A program made the translations under genes and the position numbers. Source: Hymenobacter gummosus (GTDB taxonomy: Bacteria > Bacteroidota > Bacteroidia > Cytophagales > Hymenobacteraceae). From it: a stretch of 64,000 nt of DNA. The DNA lies in the NCBI RefSeq assembly GCF_003970915.1, contig NZ_RXOF01000003.1, positions 248,001 through 312,000 on the forward strand. The letters run 5' to 3'. A model generated the notes under the pieces. It saw only the letters and a list, made by a program, of their open reading frames with translations, was not told the origin of the DNA and ran no database searches. Positions 1 to 6,900 of the stretch are shown piece by piece (position 1 is the first letter of the stretch; each line of letters opens with the position of its first letter).

Positions 1-588
1 GTCGACTTCCGAAAACCAGTCGGCGAAGGAGTTGGGCACGCACTGCGGTAGGGCGCGCACGTGCGGGGCCCAGGTCAGCACTACTTTCACGCGCTCGGTC
101 TGCTTGGTCTCGGCCACGGTGATGAGGTCGGCGAAGCTTTGCAGCGGGTGCAGGGTGGCGCTTTCCAAGCTGATGACGGGCACGGTGGCGTACTGCAGAA
201 TCTTGTTGAAGACCACCTCGTTGTAGTCCTCGTCGCGGTCCTTGAGGCCGGGAAAGGTACGCACACCCAGCACGTCGCAGTACTGGCTCATCACGGCAAT
301 GGCTTCCTTGATGTGCTCCTGCGTGCTGCCGTTCATCACCGCGCCGTCGGCCATTTCCAGGGTCCAGGAGTCGGCGCCGGCGTTGAGCACCCAGGCTTGC
401 GCGCCAAGGTTGTAGGCCGCCTTGATGGAGCTAAGCCGGGTGCGCAGGCTGGGGTTGAAGAAAATCAGCCCGACGGTCTTGTTGCGGCCCAGGTGCTGGT
501 AGCCGAAGGGGTTCTGCTTAATCTCCAGCGCCTGTTGCAGCAGGGCGCGGTAGTCGGGTACGTCGGCGAACGAGGTGAATTTTTTCAT
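1..588 (-). CDS. argF': N-acyl-L-ornithine carbamoyltransferase, partial (3' end outside window)
   Basis: This gene transfers a carbamoyl group to an N-acylated ornithine, giving N-acylcitrulline in the cytoplasm. The first 196 codons are present and the gene runs off the left edge. The start is the ATG whose complement lies at 586-588. The carbamoyl-phosphate loop SLRTR is at residues 47-51, in the context FFNPSLRTR. The usual HPxQ motif appears as HPLQSFADL at about residues 147-155. These forms fit the N-acetyl/N-succinylornithine enzymes of Bacteroidota rather than classical ornithine transcarbamylase; Bacteroides enzymes of this type prefer N-succinylornithine. The gene continues the minus-strand arginine operon but is separated from carB by about 3.4 kb of accessory DNA. 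Whether the substrate is the acetyl or succinyl form cannot be settled from this sequence. Confidence 0.9.
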   Translation of the reverse strand, partial: MKKFTSFADVPDYRALLQQALEIKQNPFGYQHLGRNKTVGLIFFNPSLRTRLSSIKAAYNLGAQAWVLNAGADSWTLEMADGAVMNGSTQEHIKEAIAVMSQYCDVLGVRTFPGLKDRDEDYNEVVFNKILQYATVPVISLESATLHPLQSFADLITVAETKQTERVKVVLTWAPHVRALPQCVPNSFADWFSEVD

Positions 589-599
589 GGGTGTTGTAG

Positions 600-618
600 C
601 GCGAAGTTTCACTTCGCG
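600..618. repeat. short palindrome upstream of argF'
   Basis: An 8-bp stem (CGCGAAGT / ACTTCGCG) with a 3-nt loop sits 12 bp upstream of the argF' start. It could be a small REP-type palindrome or a stem in the argF' leader. Confidence 0.5.
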
Positions 619-640
619 TTTCGTTGCGAGGGTTGAGGTA

Positions 641-1009
641 CTAATCAGGTTTCCGCTGGAGAATAAGGGTTTTGTAACGCCTGTAGAAGTCGTAATCCTT
701 GATTGAATCTTCTTTCGAGTAAAGCTTAAGCGTGTCGCCTTTCACTCTAAAATATTCTTTGTAAAAAAAGCCTTTTGGCTTTCTGCGGCGCGAATTCAGC
801 ACCAGGTAGTTTCCCTTTCGTTGCCAAGTGCCCTTATCCTTCAGCACGCCTCTGCTATGATGGTACCAGGAAGAATAGGCAAAGGTTGAATCCGAATGAA
901 GAGTAAGCGTAATTCCAGAATAGCGCGGTCGGCCTCCTTCATATACCTGAGCAGGGTCTGCGGCTAGAAGCAAAGTCGCTGCTAGCGCAGAGCAGATAAG
1001 TAGTTTCAT
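641..1009 (-). CDS. small secreted protein of unknown function
   Basis: A 122-residue product is predicted from the ATG at 1009. A longer reading frame exists, but this start gives a clean signal peptide (MKLLICSALAATLLLAADPA). The mature part is rich in Ser, Tyr, Arg and Lys and has short alternating beta-like segments, such as ITLTLHSDSTFAYSS and GTWQRKGNYLVLNS. This is the style of small beta-sheet proteins that Bacteroidota export, but no family was recognised. Its GC content is lower than that of the surrounding arginine genes. It lies between module A and argF' and ends 52 bp before the argF' start. Its place in the operon looks incidental. Confidence 0.6.
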   Translation of the reverse strand: MKLLICSALAATLLLAADPAQVYEGGRPRYSGITLTLHSDSTFAYSSWYHHSRGVLKDKGTWQRKGNYLVLNSRRRKPKGFFYKEYFRVKGDTLKLYSKEDSIKDYDFYRRYKTLILQRKPD

Positions 1010-1053
1010 ATGAAAGTTGTTAACGGCATTGAGGACAACGAAGCGGTAAGGCC

Positions 1054-1089
1054 AAAACAAGGAGCGGAGCTGGCTGGCTCCGCTCCTTG
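1054..1089 (-). terminator. intrinsic terminator of R1a small gene
   Basis: A perfect 13-bp stem (CAAGGAGCGGAGC / GCTCCGCTCCTTG) with a 6-nt loop is followed on the minus strand by TTTT. It lies 10 bp after the stop codon of the 50-residue gene in R1a. The stem is identical in R1b while the loop differs, which fits selection on the hairpin. Confidence 0.8.
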
Positions 1090-1099
1090 CCAACCCCGG

Positions 1100-1252
1100 T
1101 TAGCCGATCCAGTGCCGGGCCACGGCGGTTAGTACCGCCTTGACCAGCTCCTGAACCAGCCACCACCAACGGAAACCATTTTCGGGCTGCGTTGGTATAG
1201 GTTTGCGAAGGCGGACGTTACGTCTTACCTTCGATGCACGCTTTCTACTCAT
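1100..1252 (-). CDS. 50-residue basic/tryptophan-rich peptide, copy a
   Basis: This open frame runs from ATG to TAA on the minus strand. The N-terminus is strongly basic, with about nine Arg/Lys in the first 17 residues. A KPIPTQPENGF linker follows, then a Trp-Trp-Trp cluster at residues 29-31 and a probable amphipathic helix (LVQELVKAVLTA) ending in ARHWIG. The copy at 2441-2593 has the same length. Of seven nucleotide differences between the copies, four are synonymous (GCA/GCG, GTA/GTG, CTA/CTT, ATC/ATA) and three change residues (S2R, K4N, V44A). A terminator follows 10 bp downstream. Length, start, stop and synonymous changes support a real gene. The function is unknown; a membrane-active or nucleic-acid-binding peptide is possible. 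Confidence 0.65.
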   Translation of the reverse strand: MSRKRASKVRRNVRLRKPIPTQPENGFRWWWLVQELVKAVLTAVARHWIG

Positions 1253-1452
1253 TGGACCGAGAAGTTAGGTGCTCCAACACCTTCTTCTTCGAAGCCCTGG
1301 CTGTGTCACCAGTCAGGGCTTCACCTTTTCAGGAGGCAGCCGTGTGGTGAGGTGGAATAACCGTGCGGTAGGGCGAAGGTACGAAGCGCCGCCCTGCGCT
1401 ATTCCTCCTGCCCGGCCCGTATATTTACAATAGCCCCATTCCCCTGATTGCC

Positions 1453-2049
1453 ATGACCCTCGCCGATATCAACTATGCGGTGGTGCTGCGCGGCCCCTTG
1501 CTGACCCGGTTCACGGACGAAGAGTTTTTCCAGCTCTGCCAGCAAAACCCCGACCTGCGCCTGGAGCGCTCCAACAATCATGAACTTATTGCCATGCCGC
1601 CCGCCGGAGCCGAATCAAGCCGCAAGTCCGGCGAAGTATATGCACAGCTCTGGCTGTGGAACCGTCAGCACCAGTTAGGCTACGTTTTCGATTCTTCGGC
1701 CGGCTTCACCCTGCCCGATGGCTCCGTCCGTTCCCCCGATGCCTCGTGGGTACCCAAAGCCGCTTACAACACCTTGAGCGAGGAGCAGAAGCAGCGTTTT
1801 CCACCTTTATGCCCCGCCTTCGTGGCGGAGGTTCGCTCGCCCTCGGATGGCCTAACGGCCTTGCGCCGCAAGATGGAAGCGTATCTGGAAAATGGCGTAC
1901 AACTCGGCTTCCTCATCGACCCCAGCAGCGAAACCGCCACCATTTACCGCCCAGACCAGGAACCGGAAGAAGTCAGCAGCTTCACGGGCAGCCTGAGTGC
2001 CGAGCCACTGTTGCCCGGCTTCGCGCTGGATTTGCGGCCCCTGCGGTAG
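1453..2049 (+). CDS. Uma2-family (DUF820) PD-(D/E)XK endonuclease-like protein
   Basis: The 198-residue product has the Uma2 pattern: an N-terminal beta/alpha part, SPDASWV at about residues 94-100, the strand PAFVAEVRSPSD at about 120-131, and KMEAYLENGVQLGFLIDP at about 139-156. In this family the Asp of the PDxS motif and the E-x-[RK] of the following strand correspond to the PD-(D/E)XK nuclease residues, here Asp95 and Glu125. Uma2 proteins are abundant in cyanobacteria and Bacteroidota; no biochemical role is firmly established. The gene runs against the arginine operon and is the cargo of module A, between R1a and the 42-bp repeat array. GC content is close to the host average, unlike the cargo of module B. 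Confidence 0.8.
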   Translation: MTLADINYAVVLRGPLLTRFTDEEFFQLCQQNPDLRLERSNNHELIAMPPAGAESSRKSGEVYAQLWLWNRQHQLGYVFDSSAGFTLPDGSVRSPDASWVPKAAYNTLSEEQKQRFPPLCPAFVAEVRSPSDGLTALRRKMEAYLENGVQLGFLIDPSSETATIYRPDQEPEEVSSFTGSLSAEPLLPGFALDLRPLR

Positions 2050-2063
2050 GGCTGATTGGTGAG

Positions 2064-2273
2064 CAACCATTGCATGGTAAGCACCTTCCTAGTGGTAGTT
2101 GCTCGAAAACCATCGTTTCCGAGCAACTCCCCAGTGGCAGGAGCACATAAACAATGGTTTCCAGGCAACTTCCACTAGGAAGTGGGCCAAAACCAACTAA
2201 TTCCGGTCTCCTTCCTAGTGGAAGTAGGGCAAAAACGATGGTTTCCGAACAACTTCCACTGGAAAGTTGCCCG
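2064..2273. repeat. 42-bp tandem repeat array R2, copy a (five units)
   Basis: Five consecutive 42-bp units start at 2064, 2106, 2148, 2190 and 2232, followed by a partial unit. Each unit has two dyad centres 21 bp apart, one close to AAACNATNGTTT and one close to CTTCCNAGTGGAAG. The array is therefore a ladder of palindromes spaced two helical turns apart. Units have diverged in sequence but not in length. The last unit and following bases form a hairpin with outer arms GGTTTCC / GGAAACC. Both strands stay open because 42 is a multiple of 3, but the amino-acid changes between copies do not suggest coding. It begins 14 bp after the Uma2 stop codon. Confidence 0.85.
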
Positions 2274-2293
2274 GAAACCATGTATAAAAGCCT

Positions 2294-2343
2294 GATGCTA
2301 CCGGCTTACAGCACCGGCTCGGTCTGCGCCTTACACTCCTTCC
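2294..2343 (-). pseudogene. duplicated 3' end of carB
   Basis: These 50 bp match the end of carB (3945-3994) with about one mismatch. On the minus strand they encode WKECKAQTEPVL plus stop, against WKEFKAQTEPVL plus stop in the real gene. Homology stops abruptly at about 2344. The adjacent R2 array is also a copy of the array following the real carB, so carB end plus array were duplicated as one block. The fragment has no start and is a remnant. Confidence 0.85.
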
Positions 2344-2394
2344 AACGATTGATTTCTCACGTTCGGCACTAGTTACGCTGCACATTTGCCGCGT

Positions 2395-2430
2395 AAAACA
2401 AGGAGCGGAGCCAGCCGGCTCCGCTCCTTG
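2395..2430 (-). terminator. intrinsic terminator of R1b small gene
   Basis: The 13-bp stem is identical to that in R1a. The 6-nt loop differs, and TTTT follows on the minus strand. It lies 10 bp after the stop of the small gene at 2441. Confidence 0.8.
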
Positions 2431-2440
2431 CCAACCCCGG

Positions 2441-2593
2441 TTAGCCTATCCAGTGCCGGGCCGCGGCGGTAAGCACCGCCTTGACCAGCTCCTGAACCAG
2501 CCACCACCAACGGAAACCATTTTCGGGCTGCGTTGGTATAGGTTTGCGAAGGCGGACGTTACGTCTTACCTTCGACGCACGATTTCTTCTCAT
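2441..2593 (-). CDS. 50-residue basic/tryptophan-rich peptide, copy b
   Basis: This is the second copy of the small gene at 1100-1252: 50 codons, ATG start, TAA stop. The protein begins MRRNRASKVRRNV. It keeps the KPIPTQPENGF linker, the WWW cluster and the LVQELVKAVLTA helix. It differs from copy a at residues 2, 4 and 44 only. The upstream 120 nt form a structured leader and a terminator follows the stop. The helix part vaguely recalls the 'smalltalk' small proteins of Bacteroides (W..LLQ...A.LTA), but that resemblance is weak and from memory. Gene reality is supported by the duplicated copy; function is unknown. Confidence 0.65.
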   Translation of the reverse strand: MRRNRASKVRRNVRLRKPIPTQPENGFRWWWLVQELVKAVLTAAARHWIG

Positions 2594-2803
2594 TGCGACA
2601 AGAAGTTAGGTGCTTCTTCCACCTACTTCTCGAAGCCCTAGCTGTTCCACCAGCTAGGGCTTCACCTTTTCAGGAGGCAGCCGTGTGGTGAGGTGGAATA
2701 ACCGTGCGGTAGGGCGAAGGTAGCCGTTTGGCGGCGGGCTTGGGCGGTTTTGCCGACGCAGATTTGATAAATAACAATTTATTCCAGTTGAATTTACACA
2801 AAG

Positions 2804-2834
2804 CTTGCATGATAAAATATTGTATATATCTTCG
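2804..2834 (+). promoter_or_regulatory. candidate promoter for the module B cargo
   Basis: CTTG at 2804-2807 is separated by 19 nt from TATCTTCG at 2827-2834, one mismatch from the Bacteroidota -33 / -7 pattern (TTTG, N19, TAnnTTTG). The predicted transcript starts about 25 nt before the ATG at 2865. Confidence 0.45.
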
Positions 2835-2864
2835 ACAAAAGAAGACACGTAAATCAAAGAAGCC

Positions 2865-3173
2865 ATGAATGAGTCCCTGGCAATAATAGGAACCGTTTTA
2901 CTGATCTATATAGCAATAAGATATTTAGGCTCTAATAGTAGCAACATTGAGCACATAGACACTAGGAGTAAAGAGGATAAAGTTAATTCTTTGAAAGCAG
3001 AAATAGACGCTCTTGAAAAAAGATTAAACAATATAAACAATCATATTTCACTTGAAGGCGGATCGGGCTATCTTGACGACGAAACAGAAGACTTATTCTC
3101 CAAGAGAAGAACAATAGAAGGAAATCTACTTCATCTAAAAGCAAAACTATCCGAAATAACTACAGCAAAATAA
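2865..3173 (+). CDS. small membrane-anchored coiled-coil protein
   Basis: This 102-residue protein has one N-terminal membrane helix (about residues 5-23, LAIIGTVLLIYIAIRYLG). A short polar stretch and a charged heptad-rich region follow (about 38-100, with KAEIDALEKRLNNINNHIS and HLKAKLSEITTA) that should form a coiled coil. No known family was recognised. The gene is clearly AT-rich compared with the rest of the window and its codons end mostly in A or T, so it was probably acquired. It lies 40 bp upstream of the HEPN-like gene, in the same direction, with one candidate promoter for both. It could anchor or restrain the HEPN protein at the membrane, but that is inference. Confidence 0.7.
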   Translation: MNESLAIIGTVLLIYIAIRYLGSNSSNIEHIDTRSKEDKVNSLKAEIDALEKRLNNINNHISLEGGSGYLDDETEDLFSKRRTIEGNLLHLKAKLSEITTAK

Positions 3174-3213
3174 TTTAGCCTTTCCAATAAACACCAGAGT
3201 CGCTAGTAATATT

Positions 3214-3735
3214 ATGGACAACTTCAATCCCAACGCTTGGATAAGCAAGCGTTACGGGGTACATAATTTCGACCAACTAACAAAAGGCAGCAATTCCATG
3301 TACTTCGTTTGGGTATATGCAATGTTTGAAAGAGAAGTTATAAGCAAAGGACAAGGCGATAATATGATAAATAGAATATTATCAGCGCTAACTCAAGTGC
3401 ATCAAGAGTATATCAATATAGATGAACATATATTATTTTTCAGAGGAAGATACTTTGACAAACAAAACAAACCAACAAAATACCTCAAGTCACTTCGCTT
3501 TCCAAAAAGCCATTTTGCGCAGCTAAAACGCGCATTACTTGAAGAAGAAACAAGTAAGGAATCAAAAATACAAGTCCTAATTCTAATCACGTATAGCTTT
3601 CGTTGCAACTTATTTCATGGAGGCAAAGACCCTCTCCTCTGGCATGGATTTGACGATGTATTTTCGGTATTGATTGAGTTGCTGACGCAGGTAATAGATC
3701 ATCAGAAGAACAATACCTACAATGCAATACAGTAG
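3214..3735 (+). CDS. HEPN-like protein with Rx4H motif
   Basis: This 173-residue, mostly alpha-helical protein carries RCNLFHGGKDP at residues 130-140. It matches the Rx4-6H motif (Arg130, His135) of HEPN-domain ribonucleases; R-N-x-x-x-H-G at this place in the C-terminal helix pair is typical of HEPN proteins in abortive-infection and toxin systems. The N-terminal half (FVWVYAMFEREV) has the aromatic/acidic helix often seen at the start of such domains. The gene is AT-rich like its upstream partner and ends 18 bp before the first full 42-bp unit of R2b. Role as an RNase toxin or defence effector is inferred from the motif and setting. The fold assignment rests on one motif and is moderately sure. 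Confidence 0.6.
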   Translation: MDNFNPNAWISKRYGVHNFDQLTKGSNSMYFVWVYAMFEREVISKGQGDNMINRILSALTQVHQEYINIDEHILFFRGRYFDKQNKPTKYLKSLRFPKSHFAQLKRALLEEETSKESKIQVLILITYSFRCNLFHGGKDPLLWHGFDDVFSVLIELLTQVIDHQKNNTYNAIQ

Positions 3736-3740
3736 CATAT

Positions 3741-3920
3741 GTAAGCTGCCCGAAAACCATCGTTTTCGAGTAACTTCCTGGTGGCATGAGGACATAATCA
3801 ATGGTTTCCGGGTAGCTTATACTGGGAAGCAGGCCAAAACCAACTGATTCCGTCCACCTTCCTAGTGGAAGTAGGGCAAAAACGATGGTTTCCGGGCAAC
3901 TTCCACTGGGAAGGCGCCCG
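3741..3920. repeat. 42-bp tandem repeat array R2, copy b
   Basis: Four full units start at 3753, 3795, 3837 and 3879, after a partial unit at 3741-3752. Unit order and phase match those of R2a. The unit at 3879 forms, with the next bases, an 11-bp perfect hairpin (GGTTTCCGGGC / GCCCGGAAACC) that ends about 20 bp from the carB stop codon on the downstream side of carB. The hairpin could help end or protect carB transcripts. The array and carB end together are the block duplicated at 2064-2343. Confidence 0.85.
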
Positions 3921-3952
3921 GAAACCATGCGTTTCGGCCCGATGCTACCGGC

Positions 3953-6900
3953 TTACAGCACCGGCTCGGTCTGCGCCTTAAACTCCTTCCAGCTCTTGAT
4001 GCTCAAATCCTGCATTTTCAGCGTGGTGAAGGCGTGGATGAAGGCTTTGGCCAGGCGGGCGTTGGTGATGAGCGGGATGTTGAAGTCGACGGCCGTGCGG
4101 CGGATTTTGTAGTCGTTGTCCAGCTCGCCCTTGGTCGTGTTCTTGGGAATGTTGATGACCAGGTCGATTTTCCGCTCGCGCAGGTAGGTCAGGGCGTTGG
4201 GCTCCTGCAGCTCGTCGGGCCAGTAGACCAGGGAGCTGGGCACGCCGTTTTCGGCGAAGAAGCTGTGCGTGCCGTGCGTGGCGTAGATGGTGTACCCGCG
4301 TTGCACCAGCACCTGGGCCGATTCCAGCAAAGCCACTTTGGACGTCAGCGGGCCGCTGGACATCAGCACCGTCTTCTCCGGAATGCGGTAGCCCACCGAC
4401 AGCAGGGACTTCAGCAGCGCTTCCTCGGCCGTGTCGCCCAGGCAGCCCACTTCGCCGGTGCTCGTCATGTCCACGCGCAGTACCGGGTCGGCGCCCTGCA
4501 GGCGGGTAAAGGAGAACTGCGAGGCCTTCACGCCCACGAAGGGCAGGTCGTACACCAGCTCGCTCGCGTCGCGGTCGACGTGCTGGCCGAGCAGCACCTT
4601 GGTGGCCTTCTTGATCAGGTTGTTGCCCGATACCTTGCTCACGAACGGGAAGGAGCGCGAGGCGCGCAGGTTGCACTCGATGACGCGGATTTCGCGGTTT
4701 TTCTCCAGGAACTGGATGTTGAACGGCCCGCTGATCTGGAAGCGCTTGGCAATCTTCTCGGCAATGACCTTGAGCTTGCGCACCGTGCCCACGTACACGC
4801 GCTGCGGCGGGTAGTACATCGTCGCATCACCCGAATGCACGCCGGCAAACTCCACGTGCTCGGAAATGGCGTACGACACGATTTCGCCCTTGTCGGCCAC
4901 CGCGTCCAGCTCGATTTCCTTGGCATCCTGGATGAACTGCGACACCACCACCGGGTACTCGGCGCTGACCTCGGCGGCCAGCTTCAGGTACTCCTCCAGC
5001 TCCCGCGGGTTCGACACCACGTTCATGGCCGCGCCCGACAGCACGTAGCTCGGCCGGATCAGCACCGGGAAGCCCACCTGCTTCACGAAGTCGTAGATGG
5101 CCTCCATGGTGGTCAGCTCGCTCCAGCGCGGTTGGGCAATGCCCAGCTCGTCCATGATGCTGCTGAACTTGTGGCGGTTTTCGGCCTCGTCGATGCGGGA
5201 GGCGGCGGTACCCAGGATGGGCGCGCCGGCTGCTTCGAGGCGGGTGGCAATGTTGTTCGGTATCTGCCCGCCGGTGCTCAGAATCACGCCCTGCGGCGCC
5301 TCGAAGTCCAGAATGTCCATCACCCGCTCGTAGCTCAGTTCCTCGAAGTACAGGCGGTCCGACACGTCGTAGTCGGTCGAGACGGTTTCGGGGTTGTAGT
5401 TGATGATGATGGACTTGTAGCCCTCCTCGTTCACCGTCTGGGCCGCATTTACGCCGCACCAGTCAAACTCCACCGACGAGCCGATGCGGTACACGCCCGA
5501 GCCCAGCACCACCACCGACTTGTCGGTTTCCGGCGCTAGGTCGTTTTCGGTGCCGTGGTAGGTCAGGTAGAGGTAGTTGGTCTGGGCCGGGAATTCGGCC
5601 GCCAGCGTGTCGATTTGCTTGACCACGGGCAGCACCCCCAGGGCCTTGCGGCGGGCGCGCACCAGCATTTCGTTGGCCTTCACCTCGGCCGGGCCGAGCA
5701 GCTGCACGGCCAGCTGCTGGTCCGAGAAGCCCGATTTCTTGGCCTGGCGCAGCAGGTCGGTGTCGAGGGCATCAAGGCCGCCCTGCTGGCGCTTCTCACC
5801 CAGCTCCAGGCTCAGCTGGTAGATGCCGTAGAGGCGCTGCAAAAACCACCGGTCGATGCGCGTCAGCTCGTACACGCGCTCCACGTCGTAGCCGGCCTGG
5901 AAGGCCTCGTTGATGGCGAAGATGCGCTCCTCGTTCGGCTCGCTCAGCAGCCGGTCGAGGTCCGCCAGGTCGATGGGCTCGGGCTTGTTGGCCACGAAGC
6001 CGCGCCGGCCGGTATCCAGCATGCGCAGGCCTTTCTGCACGGCTTCCTCGAAGGTTTTGCCGATGGCCATAACCTCGCCCACGCTCTTCATGGCCGAGCC
6101 AATCTGGCGCTGCACGCCCGCAAACTTGCTTAAGTCCCAGCGCGGCAGCTTCACCACCAGGTAATCGAGCGAGGGCTCGAAGAAGGCCGAAGTGGTCTGC
6201 GTCACGCTGTTTTTCAGCTCGGCCAGGGAGTAGCCCAGGCTCAGCTTGGCGGCCACGAAAGCCAGCGGGTAGCCGGTAGCCTTGGAAGCCAGGGCCGAGG
6301 AGCGCGACAAACGGGCATTCACCTCAATCACGCGGTATTCCTCCGAGTGCGGGTCGAGGGCGTACTGAATGTTGCACTCGCCCACGATGCCCAGGTGGCG
6401 GATAGTCTTGATGCCGATGCTGCGCAGCTTGTGGTACTCGCGGTTGCTCAGGGTCTGCGACGGGGCCACCACGATGCTCTCCCCGGTGTGGATACCGATG
6501 GGGTCGAAGTTCTCCATGTTGCAGACGGTGATGCAGTTGTCGAACTGGTCGCGCACCACCTCGTACTCCACCTCTTTCCAGCCCTTCAAGGACTCCTCCA
6601 CCAAGATCTGGTCCGAGGTCGAGAAGGATTTCTGGGCCAGGGTGCGCAGCTCGTCCATGTTGTTGGCGAAGCCGCTGCCCAGGCCGCCCAGCGCAAAGGC
6701 GGCGCGCACGATGATGGGGAAGCCAATCCGCTCAGCCGCGGCCAAGGCGTCCTCCATCGTGGTTACGGCTTCGCTGCGGGCCGTGAGCACGCCGATCTGG
6801 TCGAGCTTTTCCTTGAAGATGTCGCGGTCCTCGGTGTCGATGATGCTCTGCACGGGCGTGCCGAGCACGCGCACGTTGTACTTCTCGAACACGCCGGCGC

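Larger units (their letters stand above)
1054..1381. repeat. 328-bp direct repeat R1, copy a
   Basis: This segment matches 2395-2722 with the same length. Both copies start at the T-run and hairpin of a minus-strand terminator and end at the 8-mer whose minus strand reads TACCTTCG, which resembles a Bacteroidota -7 box. Long stretches are identical. Differences cluster in hairpin loops, in the leader at about 1253-1315, and at third codon positions of the small gene inside. The repeat is a complete small transcription unit on the minus strand: possible -7 box, structured leader, 50-codon gene and terminator. Confidence 0.9.
2395..2722. repeat. 328-bp direct repeat R1, copy b
   Basis: This is the second copy of the repeat at 1054-1381. 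Two leader hairpins are kept although sequence changed. In one, AGCCCTAGCTG pairs perfectly with CAGCTAGGGCT, where copy a has a G/C pair at a position that is A/T here. In the other, an AGGTG / CACCT stem carries different loops and flanks. A minus-strand TACCTTCG box lies at 2715-2722, exactly at the repeat boundary. The carB remnant lies to its left and the AT-rich cargo to its right. Confidence 0.9.

Noticed and set aside
1982..2281. Frame on the minus strand through R2a encoding 14-residue repeats (and its counterpart at 3587-3928)
   Set aside because: Open only because the unit is 42 bp and nearly palindromic; the plus strand is open too, changes between copies are non-synonymous, and both frames run into unrelated antisense sequence.
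1054..2722. R1 as a retron, IscB-type or group II intron RNA
   Set aside because: No reverse transcriptase or IscB/TnpB gene is present. A domain-V-like hairpin near 2690-2722 lacks the right bulge and loop. The conserved 50-codon frame with terminator explains the repeat better.
2064..3920. R2 arrays as a CRISPR
   Set aside because: Units are contiguous and diverged, with no unique spacers of constant length between identical repeats, and no cas genes are present.
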